From contig NZ_RQTJ01000003.1 of assembly GCF_003858535.1 (NCBI RefSeq), positions 71,237-135,236 on the forward strand: a stretch of 64,000 nt of DNA, in the 5' to 3' direction. Below the pieces are notes generated by a model. It saw only the letters and a list, made by a program, of their open reading frames with translations. It made no database searches and was not told where the DNA came from. A program made the translations under genes and the position numbers. Origin of the DNA: Paenimyroides viscosum (GTDB lineage: Bacteria; Bacteroidota; Bacteroidia; Flavobacteriales; Flavobacteriaceae). Each line of letters opens with the position of its first letter. The stretch's first letter is position 1. Positions 27,458 through 35,074 of the stretch are shown in pieces.

Positions 27458-27484
27458 AAGCGGGTGTAGAACATCCGCTTTTTT
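27458..27484 (+). terminator. Intrinsic terminator
   Basis: The stem AAGCGGGTG/CATCCGCTT (one G-T wobble) with a TAGAA loop is followed by six T; it ends the small hydrophilic protein transcript before the HD-protein gene. Confidence 0.65.
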
Positions 27485-27516
27485 GTACTTTAAATATATC
27501 AAAAAACAATCATATT

Positions 27517-28074
27517 ATGGATGATACGCTTTATAAAATACTGCAATTTGCAGATATTGCTCATGGTGAACAGAAACGCAAGTACAGCGATGAACGGTAT
27601 ATTGTGCATCCCATACGGGTTATGGAAACCTGTTCAGCATATACTAATAAGATTCAAATACTGGCTGCTGCACTGCTTCATGATGTTCTGGAAGATACGC
27701 CTGTTACCGAAGAGGAACTTTTTTCTTTTTTAGAAACAGTAATGGATAACGAGGTTGCCAAGCAAACTCTTGAACTTGTAGTGAAGCTTACAGATGTATA
27801 TATAAAAGAAGCGTATCCGCATTTAAACAGGAAACAGCGAAAGGAAAAAGAAACCTTACGTATTGCACAAACAAGTGCCGATTCGCAAACAATTAAATAT
27901 GCAGATATTTTAGACAATTGTAAAGAAATAGCAGCATCCGACCCAAATTTTGCACCACGGTTTCTTAATGAATGTATGATGATTTTAAAAGTAGCAACAA
28001 AAGGCGATAAACACTTATATGAAAAAGTTTACAAGGAGGTAGAAACAGAATTACAAAACTTAAGAAAGCGATAG
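27517..28074 (+). CDS. HD-domain protein, SpoT/Mesh1-like hydrolase
   Basis: The start at 27517 (M-D-D-T-L-Y-K) gives a 185-residue single-domain protein; the upstream extension would cross a terminator. Residues ~10-60 match the hydrolase half of RelA/SpoT and small alarmone hydrolases: A-H-G-E-Q-K-R-K-Y, then Y-I-V-H-P-I-R-V, then A-A-A-L-L-H-D-V-L-E-D-T, carrying the metal-binding His and His-Asp. A later Y-A-D-I-L-D-N supplies the last Asp. No synthetase domain is present. By family it may hydrolyse (p)ppGpp or a related nucleotide; the true substrate is unknown. It fits a stress block. Confidence 0.8.
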   Translation: MDDTLYKILQFADIAHGEQKRKYSDERYIVHPIRVMETCSAYTNKIQILAAALLHDVLEDTPVTEEELFSFLETVMDNEVAKQTLELVVKLTDVYIKEAYPHLNRKQRKEKETLRIAQTSADSQTIKYADILDNCKEIAASDPNFAPRFLNECMMILKVATKGDKHLYEKVYKEVETELQNLRKR

Positions 28075-28103
28075 TGCTTCTACAACGTTTATAGGAATAA
28101 AAT

Positions 28104-28131
28104 AAAACCATCCTGTAACAAGGATGGTTTT
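28104..28131. terminator. Bidirectional intrinsic terminator
   Basis: A perfect 11-bp stem (AAAACCATCCT and complement) with a 6-nt loop lies between the convergent HD-protein and DUF892 genes. Confidence 0.8.
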
Positions 28132-28154
28132 ATGAAAATCAAATACCGTAAATA

Positions 28155-28718
28155 TTAATTTTCTTCAACAGCATCAAAATTAATGTCGTTATAAGCTGCT
28201 TTGGTAAGCGTTACATCGGCATCTTTTTCTTCGTTCAAGGTTTCTTCCAATAAAGTTGCTACTTTATCTTCACCTAAAGTTTTAGCAAAAGCAACCAATG
28301 TTCCGTACGATGCAATTTCGTAATGTTCGATTTTTTGAGAAGCAGAAATTATGGCAGCATCACGTACAGGTCCCGGTTCGGTTTCTTCCAGAATACTGTC
28401 ACCTTCTTTAATCAACCCTTCCATTGCATCACATTTCTTACCTCGGTCTGATTCGCCTAAAATATCAAATATTTCCTTTAAACGTTCCACTTGTTTTTCG
28501 GTAACAGTTACATGTTTTTCAATTGCTTTTTTAAGTTTGATACTACTACTGTTGTTAGCCATTTTAGGAAGTGCTTTTAAAAGTGCTCGTTCGGCATAAA
28601 TAATGTCTTTCAACTCGTCAACAAACAGTTCTCGTAATCCTTCGGCAGCAGAACTTTTCGGTTTTACCATTGTTCCGTTTTCCGATTTTGCTGCATCTTT
28701 CTTTTGTACATTTTTCAT
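28155..28718 (-). CDS. DUF892 (YciE/YciF) ferritin-like stress protein, copy 1
   Basis: A 187-residue four-helix ferritin-like protein of the YciE/YciF family, after a ~25-residue charged tail. Residues ~28-175 carry the family pattern: F-V-D-E-L-K-D-I-I-Y-A-E-R-A-L-L-K-A-L-P-K (first helix with metal-ligand Asp/Glu), K-K-C-D-A-M-E-G-L, S-Q-K-I-E-H-Y-E-I-A-S-Y-G-T, and L-N-E-E-K-D-A-D. The Glu and His residues expected for a di-iron site are visible. The in vivo role is unknown, but the family is induced by osmotic, oxidative and general stress. Paralogous with 32780 and 56111. Confidence 0.92.
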   Translation of the reverse strand: MKNVQKKDAAKSENGTMVKPKSSAAEGLRELFVDELKDIIYAERALLKALPKMANNSSSIKLKKAIEKHVTVTEKQVERLKEIFDILGESDRGKKCDAMEGLIKEGDSILEETEPGPVRDAAIISASQKIEHYEIASYGTLVAFAKTLGEDKVATLLEETLNEEKDADVTLTKAAYNDINFDAVEEN

Positions 28719-28776
28719 AGCTCAATTATTTTAATTAATAATAATGTGTTCGATATATTTAATGAAATTTTGATTT

Positions 28777-29175
28777 TTAATTGATAAACTTCTTGCGTTG
28801 TTCTTTGGTTGGTAACGGGCAGTTACCTGATGCTAGTTTGCGTCGGTTTTTTGCAACAACATCGTATATTTTATCACGAAGAAATTTTGGAACTATCTTA
28901 AATACAACTCCCAGTTTATACCAACAGCCTAGTAGACTACAGATTTTTATAACCGCATCAGATTTTTCATCAACCGTACCATCTGGTCGTATTAAATAAA
29001 GGGTATTGAATCTTTTTAGCGGTAAGCTTTTATTTGTAAGGAAATTCTGTCCGAAATTACCCTGCAACGATGCGAAGTTGAAAATACCTTTGCGATCATT
29101 TTGCATTACCCAGTTTACCCAGAAATTACAAAATCCGCATTCGCCGTCGTACAATAAAACATAGGTTTCTTTCAT
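28777..29175 (-). CDS. DCC-family thiol-disulphide oxidoreductase-like protein (DUF393)
   Basis: A 132-residue protein with the family signature Y-D-G-E-C-G-F-C-N-F-W-V at residues ~9-20, whose C-x-x-C-like pair gives the DCC family its thiol-oxidoreductase prediction. It ends with L-P-T-K-E-Q-R-K-K-F. There is no signal peptide, so it should be cytoplasmic. Its ATG overlaps the stop of the 215-residue gene upstream (ATGA), so the two are translationally coupled. The reaction has not been established for the family as far as I know. Confidence 0.88.
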   Translation of the reverse strand: MKETYVLLYDGECGFCNFWVNWVMQNDRKGIFNFASLQGNFGQNFLTNKSLPLKRFNTLYLIRPDGTVDEKSDAVIKICSLLGCWYKLGVVFKIVPKFLRDKIYDVVAKNRRKLASGNCPLPTKEQRKKFIN

Positions 29176-29819
29176 AATAATTTCTCGTTATAGTTCAACA
29201 ATCCGTGTGCAAGCGATTTCCACTGCACCTTACTCACAGCCAAAATACCTAAAACAGCAAACACCATATTTCTAATTTTTTTAGCTGTTTTTGTTACCTT
29301 AAAATTCGGCAGTTCGTTTCTTCCATGAACAGATAGATGGATCTTTACAGCATCGCGGTAAAGTACCAATGTATTAGATGCCTCTGCAGTAAAAAAATGT
29401 TCAATTTCTGATCCCGGTTTTGCAGGATTATGTGCAGGTATCAATTGCATAACAACAGCATCACCAAAAATATCAGGTACCGTAATTATACTTTTTACTA
29501 AAACGAAATCATGCCGTGCAGAAATAATTTTCTGCAACCGATAAAATCGTACTTTCATAAAACAACCTTCGGCAGCCAATCCTTCCAAGTTCTTTCCGTT
29601 GTTATCCAACAATATAAATTCGGCATTTGTCAACGTTGCATAATGTGCCCAATTGTTAACATCAAGCAAGCGGTGTCTAATACTCTTATAAGCAATATCC
29701 GGATTGTTTAGTTCTTTAATTTCCAAACTGCTGTATGTATCACTGTACTTCCCTTTATTCTGTAACGGTATCCATTTTTTTATTTGTGCGGGAATAGCAT
29801 TAAAATCATCATTTTCCAT
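29172..29819 (-). CDS. Hypothetical protein (215 aa), coupled to the DCC gene
   Basis: I do not recognise a family. The protein is mostly soluble and beta-rich, with a moderately hydrophobic segment near residues 188-200 (M-V-F-A-V-L-G-I-L-A-V) that could be a membrane-contact helix. It has no signal peptide. The stop overlaps the start of the DCC oxidoreductase gene by 4 bp, so the pair is very likely functionally linked. It follows the small 63-residue gene by 20 bp, making a three-gene minus-strand operon. Confidence 0.65.
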   Translation of the reverse strand: MENDDFNAIPAQIKKWIPLQNKGKYSDTYSSLEIKELNNPDIAYKSIRHRLLDVNNWAHYATLTNAEFILLDNNGKNLEGLAAEGCFMKVRFYRLQKIISARHDFVLVKSIITVPDIFGDAVVMQLIPAHNPAKPGSEIEHFFTAEASNTLVLYRDAVKIHLSVHGRNELPNFKVTKTAKKIRNMVFAVLGILAVSKVQWKSLAHGLLNYNEKLL

Positions 29820-29839
29820 AAGATTTTGTGTTTGATATC

Positions 29840-30031
29840 CTAATTAATCCAATTGTCACAATTTAAATCCTGTTCCTGACTCTTATAAGTTGATTCATAA
29901 CTACCCTTACCCGTGTTAAACAGTTTCCCGTTTAAACCGTCGATCACTTTGCCTGAAAGGTAATCGGGTTCTTTATGTGGGGCATCATTAAAACCGGCGT
30001 TATTTACACTGATTGATTTATCTGTATCCAT
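29840..30031 (-). CDS. Small hydrophilic hypothetical protein (63 aa)
   Basis: The ATG at 30031 (M-D-T-D-K-S-I-S) is preferred over the one at 30061, because the upstream residues lack the polar character of the rest. The product is rich in Asn, Asp, Gly and Ser, has no hydrophobic core, and ends in N-C-D-N-W-I-N. Unknown function; probably a disordered stress-associated peptide like its neighbours. First gene of the minus-strand operon ending with the DCC gene. Confidence 0.5.
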   Translation of the reverse strand: MDTDKSISVNNAGFNDAPHKEPDYLSGKVIDGLNGKLFNTGKGSYESTYKSQEQDLNCDNWIN

Positions 30032-30599
30032 AACTTTTGTATTTAGTGAGACAAATAGCATTTTAGTGGATTTATTAATGTATAAGGATATTTACAGCGT
30101 ACTCTATTTTGATAAGCAAAATTGAAACCAATTGAATATTACTCATTAGATGCTTTTTTAAATTTTCCGAAGTGATTATTATATGACCATAGTTAAATTT
30201 TGGTTATCTACATTTTAACAATTGTGTATATTCAGTTAATTATCAAATGCTTACAACAAAAAATTTAAATAAAATATCATCTTTCGCTATAAAAGTTAAA
30301 ATTGTAAAAAGCCATGGAGGAAATTCAATCACAAAAGAAATAATCAACATAAATAAGTTAAAACATAGAAATATTAATAATATTAATCAAATTAAAAAAA
30401 TAATAAAAACAATATTATCATAAAAAATTATAATGAAAATAGTTCACAAAATGTATATTAAAACCACACTTATTTGTGAAAAAAATTCATCTTCTCTTTA
30501 ATAATTCCTTATAGGTTCTAACTTAAATAGTATTGGAATATTGTTTGAATATTTAAATAGTAACAACCTGACTAATTAACAAAACAAACATAAATTGCA
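30032..30599. other. 570-bp AT-rich intergenic region upstream of the catalase gene
   Basis: The region separates divergent genes. A 58-codon frame at 30247-30423 exists but is Lys/Asn/Ile-rich and looks like random AT-rich sequence. At 30443-30480 there is an inverted repeat TTCACAAA ... TTTGTGAA (22-nt spacer), about 120 bp before the catalase start, that may be an operator. It includes the 13-mer also found at 27023. Confidence 0.45.
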
Positions 30600-32768
30600 A
30601 TGAAAGAAAACAACACTAACAAACCAAATCGACAAGAAGACAAGCAAGACGATTTGTCGATAAACAAATCAGACGGAACCAATAAATTTCTAACAACCAA
30701 TCAGGGAGTAAAAGTCAACGATGACAATAATTCTCTGAAAAGCGGTGAAAGAGGTCCTTCCCTTTTAGAAGATTTTATCCTACGAGAAAAAATCACCCAT
30801 TTTGATCACGAGCGAATTCCAGAGCGAATTGTACATGCAAGAGGATCGGGAGCTCACGGTTTCTTTGAAGTTACTAACCCAATTCCGCAGTTTACAAAAG
30901 CTGCATTTCTACAAAAAGCAGGGCAACGAACTCCAATCTTTACTCGATTTTCTACCGTAGCCGGATCAAGAGGATCTACCGATTTAGCAAGAGATGTTCG
31001 CGGTTTCTCGGTAAAATTTTATACAGAAGAAGGTATTTATGATTTTGTAGGCAACAATATGCCCGTATTTTTTATACAGGATGCTGCTAAATTCCCAGAT
31101 TTAGTTCACGCAGTGAAACCAGAGCCACACAATGAAATTCCACAGGCTGCATCGGCACACGATACCTTTTGGGATTTTATTTCGCTGATGCCCGAATCTA
31201 TGCACATGATTATGTGGTTGATGAGCGACCGTGCCATTCCGCGCAGTTACCGCATGCAGGAAGGTTTTGGCGTGCACACCTTCAGATTTATAAATGCAGA
31301 GAATGAATCGCATTTTGTAAAGATCCATTGGAAACCGAAATTGGGAACGCATGCCGTTGTTTGGGACGAAGCGCAGAAAATATCAGGAAATAATCCCGAT
31401 TTTCACCGTCAGGATTTGTGGGAAGCTATAGAATCAGGCAATTTTCCTGAATGGGAACTAGGATTACAGATTATTCCGGAGGCAGACGAACATAAATTCG
31501 ATTTTGACCTATTAGATCCAACCAAAATAGTTCCCGAAGAAGTGGTTCCTATTACTATTGTAGGACGTATGGTTTTGAATAAAAATCCGGATAATTTCTT
31601 TGCAGAAACAGAACAAGTAGCTTTTCATCCAGGACATATCGTTCCAGGAATCGATTTCACCAACGATCCACTGCTTCAAGGCAGATTGTTTTCTTATACA
31701 GATACGCAACTTTCCAGATTAGGAAGTCCTAATTTTCATGAAATCCCTATCAACCGCAGTATCTCGCCAACGCATAACAACCAGCGCGACGGGCACATGC
31801 GACAAGAAATAAACAAAGGTCGGGTAAGCTATCATCCAAATTCGTTAGGTGGCGGTTGCCCTTATCAGGCAATGATTGCAGAAGGCGGATTTACCAGTTT
31901 TAACGAACGTGTTGATGCGCATAAAGTTCGTGCAAGAAGCAACAGCTTTAACGATCATTTCAGTCAGGCACGCATGTTTTACGAAAGTCAGACAACTATC
32001 GAGCAACAGCACATGGTTAAAGCATTACGTTTTGAACTTGGAAAAGTAGAAACAACTGCAATCCGCGTGCGTATGTTGGGCTTATTATCAAAAATAAATC
32101 GTGAATTGGCAGAAAAGGTTGCAGAAGGCTTGGGAGCAAAAGTTCCTGCACAACCCGAACAACCAATGAACCATGGTGTGGGTGCAGACAAAGTTGGTGG
32201 TAACGAGCCGACAGAAATTTCAAAAAATATTGTAACGTCCGATGCGTTGAGTATGATTAAAAATCCTACGGTAAAACCAACCATTGCATCACGCAAAATT
32301 GCTTTTATATGTAATCATGGGGTAAGTGAGGCCTCGGTTATGAAAATGAAGAAAGCATTGGTAGCAGAAGATGCCGAAGCATGTATTATTGGTCCGAACC
32401 TTGGATTTGTATCAACCAAAGAAGGAGGAGAAATTGCAGTGAAATTTAGTTTTTTCACTTCGTCATCGGTACTTTTTGATGCCGTTTTTATTCCCGATGG
32501 GGAAAATCAGGCAGGATTAGCATCAGATCCCGATGTCATGGAATTTTTAAATGATGCCTACAGACACTGTAAAATTATCGGAACAGACGGCGACGGTATT
32601 GATTTGCTATCTGCACCGCAGTTTATGGCTAAAGGCGATGATTTGAAAGACGGCGGAATTATAACCAACAGTCATACCCATAAAAATTCATTTGAAACAG
32701 CCTTTATTGATGCCGTTAAAATGCACCGATTCTGGAAACGCGAAGAAATATTAGGAACGAACAAATAA
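30600..32768 (+). CDS. katE: Large-subunit catalase (hydroperoxidase II type)
   Basis: A 722-residue monofunctional haem catalase of the large-subunit clade. A ~50-residue polar N-terminal extension precedes the core. The catalytic His is H79 in E-R-I-V-H-A-R-G-S-G-A-H-G, and the haem-ligand Tyr is Y366 in R-L-F-S-Y-T-D-T-Q. After the core a flavodoxin/DJ-1-like domain occupies ~residues 560-715 (I-A-F-I-C-N-H-G-V near 564, then A-V-F-I-P-D-G), as in E. coli KatE. It converts hydrogen peroxide to water and oxygen in the cytoplasm. A DUF892 gene follows after 11 bp, so they form one stress operon. Confidence 0.96.
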   Translation: MKENNTNKPNRQEDKQDDLSINKSDGTNKFLTTNQGVKVNDDNNSLKSGERGPSLLEDFILREKITHFDHERIPERIVHARGSGAHGFFEVTNPIPQFTKAAFLQKAGQRTPIFTRFSTVAGSRGSTDLARDVRGFSVKFYTEEGIYDFVGNNMPVFFIQDAAKFPDLVHAVKPEPHNEIPQAASAHDTFWDFISLMPESMHMIMWLMSDRAIPRSYRMQEGFGVHTFRFINAENESHFVKIHWKPKLGTHAVVWDEAQKISGNNPDFHRQDLWEAIESGNFPEWELGLQIIPEADEHKFDFDLLDPTKIVPEEVVPITIVGRMVLNKNPDNFFAETEQVAFHPGHIVPGIDFTNDPLLQGRLFSYTDTQLSRLGSPNFHEIPINRSISPTHNNQRDGHMRQEINKGRVSYHPNSLGGGCPYQAMIAEGGFTSFNERVDAHKVRARSNSFNDHFSQARMFYESQTTIEQQHMVKALRFELGKVETTAIRVRMLGLLSKINRELAEKVAEGLGAKVPAQPEQPMNHGVGADKVGGNEPTEISKNIVTSDALSMIKNPTVKPTIASRKIAFICNHGVSEASVMKMKKALVAEDAEACIIGPNLGFVSTKEGGEIAVKFSFFTSSSVLFDAVFIPDGENQAGLASDPDVMEFLNDAYRHCKIIGTDGDGIDLLSAPQFMAKGDDLKDGGIITNSHTHKNSFETAFIDAVKMHRFWKREEILGTNK

Positions 32769-32779
32769 ACCAATAAATT

Positions 32780-33352
32780 ATGAAAAATAACGAAAAACAA
32801 AACAGTACAGCAGCCCCTATAAATAACAATAAGGAAGCTGTTGTTGAAGCAGCAGAAAACGCATCAACCAACCTTAAAGAATTATTTATAGATGCTTTGA
32901 AAGATATTTACTGGGCAGAACAAGCTTTGGTAAAAGCACTGCCAAAAATGGTTGCCAATGCTTCATCGCCGAAATTGCAGTCAAGTATTTCGGATCATCA
33001 TGCCATGACCGAAAATCAGGTAGTTCGTTTAGAGCAGATTTTTCAGCTTTTGAATGAAAAAGCCGTAGGTAAAAAATGCGAAGCACTTGCCGGACTTTTA
33101 AAAGAAGGCGACAATATGCTAGAAGAAACCGCTTACGGACCGGTGCGTGATGCAGCAATTATAGCAGCTTCACAAAAGATTGAGCATTATGAAATGGCAA
33201 CTTACGGAACTCTTTTTGCCTTTGCAAAAGTTTTGGGAGAGAATGATGCAGCAAAATTATTGCAGCAAACATTGGCAGAAGAATGTGAAGCCGATAAAAT
33301 CTTAACAGATGTAGCAACCGGGTGCATTAATATGGATGCTTCACAATTGTAA
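32780..33352 (+). CDS. DUF892 (YciE/YciF) ferritin-like stress protein, copy 2
   Basis: A 190-residue ferritin-like protein, paralogous to copies at 28155 and 56111. After a ~25-residue polar tail the core runs L-F-I-D-A-L-K-D-I-Y-W-A-E-Q-A-L-V-K-A-L-P-K, G-K-K-C-E-A-L-A-G-L, S-Q-K-I-E-H-Y-E-M-A-T-Y-G-T, and L-A-E-E-C-E-A-D. The putative di-iron Glu/His ligands are conserved. It lies 11 bp after katE, so it is probably co-induced with catalase, consistent with a role in peroxide or iron handling, although that role is inferred. Confidence 0.92.
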   Translation: MKNNEKQNSTAAPINNNKEAVVEAAENASTNLKELFIDALKDIYWAEQALVKALPKMVANASSPKLQSSISDHHAMTENQVVRLEQIFQLLNEKAVGKKCEALAGLLKEGDNMLEETAYGPVRDAAIIAASQKIEHYEMATYGTLFAFAKVLGENDAAKLLQQTLAEECEADKILTDVATGCINMDASQL

Positions 33353-33363
33353 ACCATAAACTT

Positions 33364-33573
33364 ATGAAAATAGCACGATGGATAAAATACCCGGAAAGTC
33401 AGCCAGAGGAATCTGGTCTGTACGTTGTAAATTGGAAAATCAACAATGTTTACATGACTGTTTTGTCATTCTTCGACAGAAATACCAAAAGATGGTATGA
33501 TTCTAACGATCGCGAAAAATTAATCGATGGTATCAATGCGTTTAATCCTTTCAAAGTAACACCACATGTTTAA
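33364..33573 (+). CDS. Small hypothetical protein (69 aa)
   Basis: A compact 69-residue protein, rich in aromatic residues (six Trp/Tyr in the first 46 residues), without signal peptide or recognisable domain. The pattern S-G-L-Y-V-V-N-W, then F-F-D-R-N-T-K-R-W-Y suggests a small beta-sheet fold similar to phage-style DUF551-like proteins, but I cannot assign it. It is 11 bp after the DUF892 gene and belongs to the katE operon. Confidence 0.6.
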   Translation: MKIARWIKYPESQPEESGLYVVNWKINNVYMTVLSFFDRNTKRWYDSNDREKLIDGINAFNPFKVTPHV

Positions 33574-33590
33574 CTTTAAAATAATGACTC

Positions 33591-33716
33591 ATGAAAAAGA
33601 ATACCCTTTTAGCAATAGCAGCCATTTCAATACTGAGTCCGTTACTTATTGTAGCCGCCATTCATTATTTAAACGGCAGGCAAAGTAACAATACAAGCAG
33701 TATGGTTCAGCGATAA
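33591..33716 (+). CDS. Small single-pass membrane protein (41 aa)
   Basis: The 41-codon frame begins M-K-K-N-T-L-L-A-I-A, has one hydrophobic helix (residues ~5-26) and a polar tail ending S-S-M-V-Q-R. It follows the previous gene by 17 bp and is closed by a terminator immediately after its stop, which supports that it is real despite its size. It may be a small membrane peptide or a signal-anchored stress protein; the function is unknown. Last gene of the katE operon. Confidence 0.55.
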   Translation: MKKNTLLAIAAISILSPLLIVAAIHYLNGRQSNNTSSMVQR

Positions 33717-33719
33717 TAA

Positions 33720-33742
33720 AAGCACCTTCGGGTGCTTATTTT
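33720..33742 (+). terminator. Intrinsic terminator of the katE operon
   Basis: The stem AAGCACC/GGTGCTT closes a stable TTCG tetraloop and is followed by a T-rich run, starting 4 bp after the small membrane protein gene. Confidence 0.75.
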
Positions 33743-33768
33743 GTGTAATAATAATGTAAACAAATATT

Positions 33769-34287
33769 ATGAAAGACTTATTTTTTAAAGACTGGGAAAG
33801 CCTGTATCATATACTAATTTGCGCAACGGTATCGTACATCACCTTATTTCTGTTCATTCGGATTTCGGGTAAAAGAACCCTTGCCAAATTGAACGCTTTT
33901 GATTTTGTAGTCTCGGTAACACTTGGTTCAACTTTATCGTCAATGATTTTATTAAAAGTAACGGTAACTGAAGGGCTCACTGCACTAACGGTTATTATTG
34001 CGCTTCAATATCTGTTGGCATTTCTTGCAAAAAAATCAGAAACCATGGAAAAAGCCATCAATTCCACACCTACCCTTTTGTTTTATAATGGTGAATTTTT
34101 AAAAGAAGCCATGAAGAAAGAACTGATTATAGAAGAAGAAATCTACTCAGAAATACGGCAATACCGCATAGAACGTATTGAAGATGTCCGTGCGGTGGTA
34201 ATGGAATTGAATGGAGAAATGACGGTTGTGAAAAAATCTGACTTTTTAAGCAAGCATACCTCTTTAGACGATATCATTAAAGAATGA
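33769..34287 (+). CDS. DUF421-domain membrane protein (YetF-like)
   Basis: A 172-residue protein of the DUF421/YetF family. Three membrane helices fill residues ~13-90 (including I-T-L-F-L-F-I-R-I-S-G-K-R-T and L-T-A-L-T-V-I-I-A-L-Q-Y-L-L). The cytoplasmic DUF421 module follows at ~95-165 (L-L-F-Y-N-G-E-F-L, then I-Y-S-E-I-R-Q-Y-R, then V-V-M-E-L-N-G-E-M-T-V). Function is not established; some Bacillus relatives act on phospholipid homeostasis. A larger relative with a zinc ribbon lies at 63047. Confidence 0.9.
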   Translation: MKDLFFKDWESLYHILICATVSYITLFLFIRISGKRTLAKLNAFDFVVSVTLGSTLSSMILLKVTVTEGLTALTVIIALQYLLAFLAKKSETMEKAINSTPTLLFYNGEFLKEAMKKELIIEEEIYSEIRQYRIERIEDVRAVVMELNGEMTVVKKSDFLSKHTSLDDIIKE

Positions 34288-34357
34288 CCTTTACTTAAAT
34301 TAGGTCTGTTTTTTGTAAGTATTTATATACATTTTACCTATTCAAAATTTAAAAGCT

Positions 34358-34663
34358 ATGAATCACAGTAATGACAATACAGAAAAACCACAGTCTGATG
34401 TTTATGTTGAACTTTCTGCTGTAGGACAAAATCAAGTACAGAAAGGCATTATTTTTAGTGAACTAAATTCTCTAAAACAAGAATGTGAAGTGACATACGA
34501 ACCGCACGAAGCTATTTTAGATGCCGGAGTCTATTCTTTCGATTTATTTTACGAGCCAGACATTACAGTTGATGATGCTGCTCCGTTTCAAAAAACTACT
34601 GACGGTAATGCAAGCAACAAAATAGAACTTAAACTAAAACAATCAAAACAATCACTTGATTAA
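34358..34663 (+). CDS. Hypothetical protein (101 aa)
   Basis: No family recognised. A soluble acidic protein without signal peptide, with a beta-strand-like middle (D-V-Y-V-E-L-S-A-V, then G-V-Y-S-F-D-L-F-Y-E) and a polar, Lys/Gln/Ser-rich tail. It stands 70 bp after the DUF421 gene and 32 bp before the next small gene, so the three may be co-transcribed. Confidence 0.55.
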   Translation: MNHSNDNTEKPQSDVYVELSAVGQNQVQKGIIFSELNSLKQECEVTYEPHEAILDAGVYSFDLFYEPDITVDDAAPFQKTTDGNASNKIELKLKQSKQSLD

Positions 34664-34695
34664 TTAATTACAACATTTTAAAAAAGTAGAACAAG

Positions 34696-34911
34696 ATGAA
34701 CACCGTAACATTCACAGAACAAGATTTTAAAGAAACGCTGACAGGTTTTGTATTCACCATGCAGTGCAATGGTGCTGAAAACAGAAAATTTGGTGTAGAA
34801 GCTTTACAACCCGATGGTTCGTACGAAGAAATAAACGTAGTAACCAAAGCTAAAAATGATATCTTTGAAATTCACGAACAACCTTTTGTGGGCAGGGTTT
34901 TATATGTATAA
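34696..34911 (+). CDS. Hypothetical protein (71 aa)
   Basis: No family recognised. A small soluble protein with alternating hydrophobic pattern (F-T-E-Q-D-F-K-E-T-L-T-G-F-V-F-T-M-Q-C-N-G, then F-G-V-E-A-L-Q-P-D-G-S-Y) suggesting a small beta fold. There is no signal peptide. Last gene of the + strand stress run before the convergent twin genes. Confidence 0.55.
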   Translation: MNTVTFTEQDFKETLTGFVFTMQCNGAENRKFGVEALQPDGSYEEINVVTKAKNDIFEIHEQPFVGRVLYV

Positions 34912-35006
34912 CAAACATCACAAATGATCTTCAAAAAGGCTGTTTTGTTTCGTATTAGCTTTTATTAGTGCGGTTACATATAGTTTGAACCTTTACCATT
35001 CTAAAA

Positions 35007-35059
35007 AATGATTGCTACTTCATACAAAACCTACTGTTTTCATTGAAATAGCAATCATT
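35007..35059. terminator. Possible bidirectional terminator (long-loop hairpin)
   Basis: Inverted arms AATGATTGCTA and TAGCAATCATT enclose a 31-nt loop between two convergent genes. It may end both transcripts; the long loop and poor T run lower confidence. Confidence 0.4.
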
Positions 35060-35074
35060 ATATAATTGGTGTAA

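Noticed and set aside
30247-30423. 58-codon frame upstream of katE
   Set aside because: Composition is Lys/Asn/Ile-rich as expected of random AT-rich DNA, with no start context, no homologous motif and no terminator behind it.
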